The notes beneath the pieces are model-generated. The model ran no database searches and was not told the origin of the DNA. It was given only the letters and a program-made list of their open reading frames with translations. Shown one piece after another: positions 7,737 to 12,029 of a DNA stretch of 12,029 bases. The DNA comes from Burkholderiales bacterium (GTDB taxonomy: Bacteria > Pseudomonadota > Gammaproteobacteria > Burkholderiales > Burkholderiaceae_F): assembly GCA_021205255.1 (NCBI GenBank), contig JAJPXW010000205.1, positions 1-12,029 of the forward strand. Direction: 5' to 3'. Position 1 is the stretch's first letter. Each line of letters opens with the position of its first letter. Both the position numbers and the translations under genes were made by a program.

Positions 7737-7825
7737 ACCATCTATTTATGTTTTTTCTTTCTGAAGCCTGATCTCGGACGGCAGCTTAATTCAGTAGCAA
7801 AACTTATTTACTTTTAATTTGCCTT

Positions 7826-8281
7826 TTACTTACCTTTTCTCTGGCAACTCGCGCAGATGCCATAGAGCGCCATTGAATGGTCATGGAGCTTGAAGCCGTG
7901 GGCTTCTGCTATATCCTTTTGGCGCTTTTCGATTTCCGGATCAATAAATTCCTCGACTCGGCCGCACATCTCGCAAATAAGATGATCGTGGTGGGCTCCG
8001 TCATCAAGTTCGAAAACAGCGTTACCTGGTTCAAAGGTACGCCTTACTAAAATACCGGCCTGTGCAAATTGCGATAAAACCCGGTAGACGGTAGCTAGCC
8101 CTACATCTTCCCCCTCTGCCACTAAGATTTTGTATACTTCTTCAGCACTTAGGTGGCGTTCAGTTCCTGGGGCTGAATGCATTTTGAAGATTTCGAGAAT
8201 CTTTAGTCGTGGACCGGTTGCCTTTAGGCCCAACCCTTTCAAATCTGCGGAAGAGCTGTCGTCGTCATGCTTCTGAATCAT
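7826..8281 (-). CDS. fur: Ferric uptake regulator Fur
   Basis: Fur is a dimeric, iron-responsive DNA-binding repressor that controls iron uptake and oxidative-stress genes. The 151-residue protein has a winged-helix N-terminus (LGLKATGPRLKILEIF, then LSAEEVYKILVAEGEDVGLATVYRVLSQF with the recognition helix). This is followed by the metal-binding C-terminus: HHDH (97-100), CEMC (103-106), E111 in EEFIDPEIE, and a second Cys pair CASC (143-146). The TVYRVL motif is diagnostic for the Fur family, and the lack of Zur- or PerR-specific context plus the bamE neighbour favours Fur itself. It is transcribed away from bamE and towards recN, the usual arrangement in Burkholderiales. A GGAG ribosome site lies upstream of the ATG. 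Confidence 0.95.
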   Translation of the reverse strand: MIQKHDDDSSSADLKGLGLKATGPRLKILEIFKMHSAPGTERHLSAEEVYKILVAEGEDVGLATVYRVLSQFAQAGILVRRTFEPGNAVFELDDGAHHDHLICEMCGRVEEFIDPEIEKRQKDIAEAHGFKLHDHSMALYGICASCQRKGK

Positions 8282-8316
8282 TTCTCGTTATCTCCATTAA
8301 GGCATCTAAGTCCTTT

Positions 8317-8344
8317 ATGATACAACTTGCAAATCCTTAATCAA
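8317..8344 (-). promoter_or_regulatory. Probable sigma-70 promoter for fur
   Basis: Read on the minus strand, TTGATT (8344-8339) and TATCAT (8322-8317) are 16 bases apart and lie about 36-63 bases before the fur ATG. Both match the consensus well. The -10 overlaps a plus-strand TATGAT (8316-8321) pointing towards bamE, so the two divergent genes may compete for polymerase. No convincing Fur box was found in the 78-base gap. Confidence 0.45.
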
Positions 8345-8359
8345 AATCAATAAAAATTC

Positions 8360-8932
8360 ATGAAAGGGTTCATTAAAAACTCCCTATGGGTGGGCTTTCT
8401 ACTCTTAGCAGGATGCTCCACCGTGGACGACTACGTGCCTGGTTATTTACGGCCATATCGGCCGGATGTGCATCAGGGCAATGTGGTCACTAGTGAAATG
8501 ACCGAAGCTCTGAGGGAAGGCATGACCAAGAACCAGGTCATTTTCCTGCTTGGCAGTCCTACCTTGAGAAGCACATTTCATGAAAACGAATGGGACTACA
8601 TCTACTATTTAAATCCACGCATCGGCAAAGTGCAGATTCGAAAATTGCAAATCATTTTCGATGAGGACGGCCGAGTCGGAAAAATAATTGCCGATGAGAT
8701 GCCCAATGAAACTGATGCGGATTTATTAATACTTGGATCTCGGGCTCGTGACCCCTCTAAGAGAAAAGCGAAAAAGCCAGTTGAAGAAACCCCTGAGGAA
8801 ACTGAGACTACTGTAGAACCCGAGACAACTTCCGAGCCCGTTCCCACAGAAACTGCCGAACAGACGGCCGAAGACCATCCTAACAAGGTTGAAGAATGGG
8901 AAGGACTCAAATTTCCAGTAGAGGAAGATTAA
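8360..8932 (+). CDS. bamE: Outer membrane assembly lipoprotein BamE (SmpA/OmlA)
   Basis: BamE is a lipoprotein of the BAM complex that inserts beta-barrel proteins into the outer membrane. The first 19 residues are a lipoprotein signal ending in the lipobox LLAGC with lipidated C19; Ser at +2 fits outer-membrane sorting. The SmpA/OmlA domain follows (about 25-115), with YRPDVHQGN, the GMTKNQVIFLLGSP helix-turn, and WDYIYYLNPR. From about residue 125 to 190 there is a long low-complexity tail very rich in Glu, Thr and Pro, beyond the usual domain. The start is set by the signal peptide; no Shine-Dalgarno sequence is visible before it. The stop is 3 bases before dapB, so the two genes are in one operon, and the gene is divergent from fur as in many relatives. 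Confidence 0.94.
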   Translation: MKGFIKNSLWVGFLLLAGCSTVDDYVPGYLRPYRPDVHQGNVVTSEMTEALREGMTKNQVIFLLGSPTLRSTFHENEWDYIYYLNPRIGKVQIRKLQIIFDEDGRVGKIIADEMPNETDADLLILGSRARDPSKRKAKKPVEETPEETETTVEPETTSEPVPTETAEQTAEDHPNKVEEWEGLKFPVEED

Positions 8933-8935
8933 AGA

Positions 8936-9739
8936 ATGATAAAAGTTGCAGTAACCGGCGCTGAAGGAAGAATGGGCCGGATGATTATTGAAGCTGTCCT
9001 TGAAAACAAGGACATGCAGTTAGTAGCGGCGTTAGACAGACACGGCGCTCCAAAGATCGGACAGGACGCAGGTGCCTTCCTTGGCAGAAACACGGGCGTA
9101 ATCATAACTGACGATATGGGAGTTATTAAGAGCTCTGGAGCGCAAGTTCTGGTTGACTTTACTCGACCAGAAGCTACTGTCGAGTATCTGAAAGTTTGTG
9201 CGGAAGATGGATGCGCAATGGTAATCGGCACTACTGGCTTCTCTCCGGAAGGCAAGCTTGCAATTGAAGCGACCGCTAAAAAAATTCCAATCGTCTTTGC
9301 GCCAAACATGAGCGCAGGCGTCAATGTAACTTTCAAGCTTGTTGAGGAAGCAGCCAAGCTTCTACCTTCCTACGATTGCGAAATCGTTGAAATGCACCAC
9401 AATAAGAAAGTCGATGCTCCAAGTGGCACGGCTATTGAAATGGGACGCATTGCAGCCCAAGCCAGAGGCGAAAAGCTTGAAGATGTGGCTGTATGGGAGC
9501 GCCATGGCAAGACTGGCGAAAGAAAGCCGGGCACCATTGGCTTTGCAGCTCTTCGTGGTGGAGATGTCGTAGGCTGGCACCAGGTGATTTTTGCTGGTCA
9601 GGGCGAAACTCTTGAAATCATCCACCGTTCAACTTCCAGAAAAGGCTACGCCACTGGTGCAGTCCAGGCCGCTGAATTTATTTGCGGTAAAGCCCCTGGC
9701 CTTTACTCAATGCAGGACGTACTCGGCTTAAAAGGGTAA
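8936..9739 (+). CDS. dapB: 4-hydroxy-tetrahydrodipicolinate reductase
   Basis: DapB reduces 4-hydroxy-tetrahydrodipicolinate (dihydrodipicolinate) with NAD(P)H in the diaminopimelate/lysine pathway, supplying peptidoglycan and protein synthesis. The 267-residue protein is full length. It has a nucleotide-binding start VTGAEGRMGRMI (6-17), the VDFTRPEA strand near 73-80, GTTGFS (98-103), FAPNMSAGVN (121-130), and the catalytic segment EMHHNKKVDAPSGTA with H154, H155 and K158 corresponding to the His-His and Lys of E. coli. The C-terminal region has GERKPGTIGFAALRGGDVVG and the conserved HRSTSRKGYATGA. The start follows GAGGAAG within the end of bamE. The next gene begins 8 bases after the stop, continuing the operon. 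Confidence 0.97.
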   Translation: MIKVAVTGAEGRMGRMIIEAVLENKDMQLVAALDRHGAPKIGQDAGAFLGRNTGVIITDDMGVIKSSGAQVLVDFTRPEATVEYLKVCAEDGCAMVIGTTGFSPEGKLAIEATAKKIPIVFAPNMSAGVNVTFKLVEEAAKLLPSYDCEIVEMHHNKKVDAPSGTAIEMGRIAAQARGEKLEDVAVWERHGKTGERKPGTIGFAALRGGDVVGWHQVIFAGQGETLEIIHRSTSRKGYATGAVQAAEFICGKAPGLYSMQDVLGLKG

Positions 9740-9747
9740 CTTAGGGA

Positions 9748-10062
9748 ATGCCAGAGGTTGCCCAGGAAGTACTGGATAAAAACCTAGAAGCCTTAGAGGA
9801 GAAAATACGCCTCCTAAGGCTTCGTGTTGACCATTTAACAGATATAAACCGCACCTTGGAAACTGCTAATGCCAAATACATGACGCAGATTTCTAGACAG
9901 GAAGAGGAAATCACCTCCCTAAAAGCCAAAATAGATTATTCAGTGGCTGAACTGGACAAGCAGATCCAAAGCTTATCAGAATGGGTGGAATCATTAAAGA
10001 AACGTAGAAATGATAACGACGACAGTAAAGATTCAGAATCTAGCCCTTCCGTTGACGGCTGA
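9748..10062 (+). CDS. Small coiled-coil protein next to zapA (ZapB / TIGR02449-like)
   Basis: This 104-residue protein is predicted to be almost entirely coiled coil: residues about 8-85 show heptad-like spacing of Leu/Ile/Val with many Glu, Lys and Arg (for example LEALEEKIRLLRLRVDHL). It ends in a short polar tail rich in Asp and Ser. Similar small coiled-coil genes precede zapA in many Beta- and Gammaproteobacteria and are thought to act with ZapA at the division ring, as ZapB does in E. coli. That role is inferred here from structure and position, not from a diagnostic motif. An AGGG ribosome site precedes ATG 9748. Its last 53 bases overlap zapA in another frame. Confidence 0.75.
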   Translation: MPEVAQEVLDKNLEALEEKIRLLRLRVDHLTDINRTLETANAKYMTQISRQEEEITSLKAKIDYSVAELDKQIQSLSEWVESLKKRRNDNDDSKDSESSPSVDG

Positions 10063-10303
10063 CGAAGAAGATCTGCCTCGAATCAACAAGGCAGCTGAAG
10101 AAATTAACAATGCCGCACAGCAATTAACTTCCGGCGCCTCTTTAACCTTGCCGAATAACCCGGCAGTTAAAACGTTAATTTTTGCCATGCTCCAGCTTTT
10201 ATGCGATAAGAATGAAAAAGTCAATCCTGTCGCTCTTCCAAGAATCAACGATAAAATCCTTGCGCTTACTAAGTTGTGCGATGATGCTTTAGGACCACGT
10301 TAA
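10010..10303 (+). CDS. zapA: Cell division protein ZapA
   Basis: ZapA binds FtsZ filaments and bundles them at the division site in the cytoplasm. The 97-residue protein has the family layout: an N-terminal beta strand region (TTTVKIQNLALPLTADEED), a helix with paired Ala (LPRINKAAEEINNAAQQL), and a C-terminal helix (AVKTLIFAMLQLLCDKNEKV and onward) that forms the dimeric coiled coil. The similarity is modest but the size, order of elements and position match: zapA commonly follows a small coiled-coil gene and precedes 6S RNA. The ATG at 10010 lies inside the upstream gene, giving a 53-base overlap; a later start would cut into the first strand, so 10010 is favoured. No strong ribosome site precedes it, which suggests coupled translation. 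It ends the bamE-dapB operon. Confidence 0.82.
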   Translation: MITTTVKIQNLALPLTADEEDLPRINKAAEEINNAAQQLTSGASLTLPNNPAVKTLIFAMLQLLCDKNEKVNPVALPRINDKILALTKLCDDALGPR

Positions 10304-10382
10304 AGCCTGGTTTCGAGTAATCATCCATACAGACATAAAACTCCGACTTCATTAATTTCGTAAGTGAAGAAATGGAATGGAG

Positions 10383-10399
10383 TTCTATTTGAAATAGAA
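10383..10399. repeat. 17-base perfect palindrome upstream of 6S RNA
   Basis: TTCTATTT and AAATAGAA flank a single central G. It lies between zapA and the 6S RNA promoter. It could be a regulator site or part of a weak zapA terminator. A larger imperfect hairpin (arms near 10340-10351 and 10365-10383) lies just before it. Nothing else is evident in 10304-10500. Confidence 0.35.
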
Positions 10400-10506
10400 A
10401 GTAGATTGAGTGCATCTTCTCTAGGACCCTAACCAACACATTTCTCCTAAACAGCTTTAGTTCTTAACTCAAAAGTTGTCTTACGCTCAATTAGAGGATT
10501 ACCTAG

Positions 10507-10535
10507 TTGCGGGATAACCCTCAAGACTATAAAAT
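10507..10535 (+). promoter_or_regulatory. Probable sigma-70 promoter for 6S RNA
   Basis: TTGCGG (10507-10512) and TAAAAT (10530-10535) are 17 bases apart. Initiation about 7 bases downstream would fall at or next to 10542, which is exactly where the closing stem of the 6S RNA begins. That agreement makes the pairing more convincing than sequence match alone. Confidence 0.55.
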
Positions 10536-10541
10536 GTACAC

Positions 10542-10720
10542 ATCCGCTGCGGGATCCGAGAAGCGGCTCCGATGTTCTTTGAACCAATGCTAAATCTTTG
10601 GATGCCGCCTTGGCCTAATCTATGTTGAGCGGCACGCGATGCTGTTCCTAAGACAACCAGAGGTATCCGCCCTGAACCCACGGTTCAGGACACAAGCCGG
10701 ACGCTTCCTGCGGAGGATAT
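10542..10720 (+). ncRNA. ssrS: 6S RNA
   Basis: 6S RNA is a roughly 180-base RNA that mimics an open promoter and binds sigma-70 RNA polymerase, lowering transcription in stationary phase. The ends pair as a closing stem: 10542-10554 with 10706-10718, 13 positions with one mismatch and two G-U pairs. A hairpin CCTGAACC (10671-10678) / GGTTCAGG (10682-10689) closely matches the conserved 3' hairpin of E. coli 6S RNA. Downstream bases ACAAGCCGGACGC also resemble the conserved 3' strand. The far stem-loop is visible as TGCCGC (10603-10608) pairing with GCGGCA (10629-10634). Position directly after zapA is the classic 6S locus. A promoter lies in front and an intrinsic terminator immediately after. 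Exact ends are estimated from the stem and promoter. Confidence 0.88.
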
Positions 10721-10757
10721 AAAGGACGTTTGCCACATTGGTAAGCGTCCTTTGTTT
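10721..10757 (+). terminator. Strong intrinsic terminator after 6S RNA
   Basis: AAAGGACG pairs with CGTCCTTT, and the stem continues through TTTGCCA against TGGTAAG (with G-U pairs) to a 3-base CAT loop. This gives about 15 paired positions, 10721-10735 with 10739-10753. TTTGTTTT closes the hairpin on the 3' side. This is the clearest terminator in the window. Confidence 0.8.
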
Positions 10758-10885
10758 TAGCTTTTGTTTAGCTTGATCAGGAAGAAACCTACCATTACCC
10801 AAAGTTTTGGCTGCATCTCATCCCTAGATTTCCTCCGGACTATATTCTCAAAAATTTCGTTAATTAGTTGGAACAGGCTCAAGTA

Positions 10886-11902
10886 ATGACATTCAAAATA
10901 GTAATAGCAGATTCTCCTTTCGTTTTTACAGCAGAGGAAGGAGAAACGATTGCGCAGGCGGCAGAGCGGCACGATATTCAGTTGAAGTTAGGCTGCGGAC
11001 AAGGAGCATGCGGGCTTTGTAAAGGTAAAGTGTTTTCCGGCCATGTAGATAATTCCAACTGCAAGCCCTTTGCTCTTACTGAGGACGAACGTCAAAAAGG
11101 CTATGCTCTTTACTGCACTTCTAAGCCATTAAGTGACTTGGTCATTGAAAACATCGATGCAACGCATATTGTCTATCCACCCACTAGATTTAGAGTGGAA
11201 GTGCTAAATATCATTCCAATTACCGATGACACCTTGGAATTAGTATTAGGACGCACGGATAATAAAACTTTTGATTTTCTAGCCGGTCAAGCGATTAACT
11301 TTGAACTGCCGAACGAAGAAGTCAGAAGCTACTCCATGTCCTCCCCTTCTACGCAAAAGAACAAAATAGAACTGGTAATTAGGCATATACCTGGTGGCTT
11401 ATTCACGGATCCGCTTTTCTCTGGAAAAGTCACTGTCGGCTCTGCATTTAACGTCCAGTTCCCTCTTGGCAGTTTCTTCTTTAGGACTCCTATCCAACGC
11501 GAAGCTTTGTTTTTAGCAACTGGCACCGGAATTGCACCAGTAATGAGCATTCTGCGTACATTAAAAGCTCAAAGAGCTTTCCACGATAGAAAAATTACGG
11601 TCTATTGGGGAGCAAAGACGCCGTCCGATCTTTATTTCCGGCCAGAACTTGAAAATTTGCAGAACACGCTGGCTAATTTCCGCTTTGTGCCCGTAGTGTC
11701 CAGGGATCCTGCTTGGAAAGGTGAAACAGGCCATGTCCAGCAAGTAGCTGCTGTACAGCATGGTGACATGAGGGATATTGACGTTTATCTTTGTGGCAGT
11801 ACTCAAATGGTTCGCTCAGCTTCGGCCTATCTTTCCGTGCGTTGCGGATTAAAGGAGGAAAACACCTTTTCAGATGCCTTTGGAGGTCTAGTAGCCTCTT
11901 AA
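10886..11902 (+). CDS. 2Fe-2S ferredoxin / FAD / NAD(P)H reductase (CDP-6-deoxy-glucoseen reductase-like)
   Basis: This 338-residue flavoprotein moves electrons from NAD(P)H through FAD to a plant-type 2Fe-2S cluster. An N-terminal ferredoxin domain (1-90) has cluster ligands C37, C42, C45 and C77 in GCGQGACGLCKG and YCTSK. An FAD-binding barrel follows, with RSYSMSS near 140. The NAD domain carries GTGIAPVMSIL near 210 and a late CGSTQMV near 300. The family is usually named CDP-6-deoxy-delta-3,4-glucoseen reductase (AscD-like), but no sugar genes are nearby, so the partner is uncertain. Homologues sit near 6S RNA and zapA in related bacteria. An in-frame TTG at 10868 would add six residues; ATG 10886 is chosen because the ferredoxin domain starts there. 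No clear promoter was found in the 128 bases before it (10758-10885). Confidence 0.9.
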   Translation: MTFKIVIADSPFVFTAEEGETIAQAAERHDIQLKLGCGQGACGLCKGKVFSGHVDNSNCKPFALTEDERQKGYALYCTSKPLSDLVIENIDATHIVYPPTRFRVEVLNIIPITDDTLELVLGRTDNKTFDFLAGQAINFELPNEEVRSYSMSSPSTQKNKIELVIRHIPGGLFTDPLFSGKVTVGSAFNVQFPLGSFFFRTPIQREALFLATGTGIAPVMSILRTLKAQRAFHDRKITVYWGAKTPSDLYFRPELENLQNTLANFRFVPVVSRDPAWKGETGHVQQVAAVQHGDMRDIDVYLCGSTQMVRSASAYLSVRCGLKEENTFSDAFGGLVAS

Positions 11903-12017
11903 TTCCTTTCTATCTAGGCCTACTAACTCCAGAAACAAAAGCGGCCTATGGATTTAGATCACCAAATAGAAGGGATTATTTGTATTTTGAATTCTTGAGA
12001 AACTGTAAGGGAACCAG

Positions 12018-12029
12018 ATGTCAAAGGTA
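12018..12029 (+). CDS. Possible start of the next gene (window edge)
   Basis: An ATG at 12018 follows GTAAGGGAACCAG, which holds a good ribosome site (AAGGG) at suitable spacing. Only four codons (MSKV) are in the window, so nothing can be said about the product. The 115 bases between the reductase stop and this ATG contain an arm pair TAGGCC / GGCCTA with a long loop and no T-run, which is not a convincing terminator. Confidence 0.35.

Noticed and set aside
7737..7825. Bidirectional terminator between recN and fur
   Set aside because: T-runs are present, but I could not find a stable stem next to them on either strand. The 8-base repeat TCTCGGAC near 7725 and 7773 looks like chance.
8282..8359. 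Fur box for autoregulation
   Set aside because: A/T-rich sequence is present, but no stretch gives a convincing match to the 19-base GATAATGATAATCATTATC-type pattern.
10499..10802. Two 60-residue minus-strand reading frames across the 6S region
   Set aside because: They lie over the 6S RNA stems and its terminator, have no homology I recognise, and Arg-rich composition typical of shadow frames.
11910..11950. Terminator after the ferredoxin reductase
   Set aside because: The TAGGCC/GGCCTA arms are only 6 bases with a loop of about 22, and no T-run follows.

Overview
This window looks like a bacterial chromosome segment from a Betaproteobacterium, most likely order Burkholderiales. The evidence is gene order and protein similarity recalled from known families; no database search was possible. 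The order recN, convergent fur, divergent bamE, then dapB, a small coiled-coil gene, zapA and 6S RNA is typical of Burkholderiales. So is an rnhA / methyltransferase pair divergent from mltD, followed by fabI. Base composition is in the mid-40s % GC by eye, low for the order, so a lower-GC lineage (for example a Sutterellaceae- or Polynucleobacter-like one) is possible, but the genus cannot be fixed.

Layout. On the minus strand from 1208 down to the left edge lie a YafS-like methyltransferase gene and rnhA, whose last codons fall off the window. Divergent from them is mltD (from 1340), a lytic murein transglycosylase gene interrupted by an in-frame TAA inside its first LysM domain. The reading frame stays open for another 236 codons and encodes the rest of that LysM plus three more (to 3070), followed by a hairpin terminator. 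From 3310 to 7736 five tightly packed plus-strand genes look like one operon: fabI, a DUF423 membrane protein, an unrecognised 229-residue protein, nadK and recN. Gaps are 10 bases or fewer, and two junctions overlap. Fur lies convergent (8281 to 7826) and divergent from a second plus-strand operon: bamE, dapB, a ZapB-like coiled-coil gene and zapA (8360-10303).

The 564-base gap after zapA is not empty. It holds a well-supported 6S RNA (about 10542-10720), with a promoter in front and a strong intrinsic terminator behind. A gene for a 2Fe-2S ferredoxin/FAD/NAD reductase follows (10886-11902). The first four codons of a possible further gene begin at 12018.

Functionally this is a housekeeping region: cell-wall turnover (MltD), fatty-acid synthesis (FabI), NADP supply (NadK), DNA repair and RNA/DNA hybrid removal (RecN, RNase HI), metal regulation (Fur), outer-membrane assembly (BamE), lysine/peptidoglycan precursor synthesis (DapB), division (ZapA and a ZapB-like partner) and global transcription control (6S RNA). 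There are no mobile elements, CRISPR arrays, tRNA or rRNA genes, and I see no undescribed multi-gene system. The points most worth a second look are the nonsense codon in mltD, the unrecognised gene at 4504-5193, the placement of that gene where a mltD-fabI block meets a nadK-recN block, and several short palindromes near promoters.
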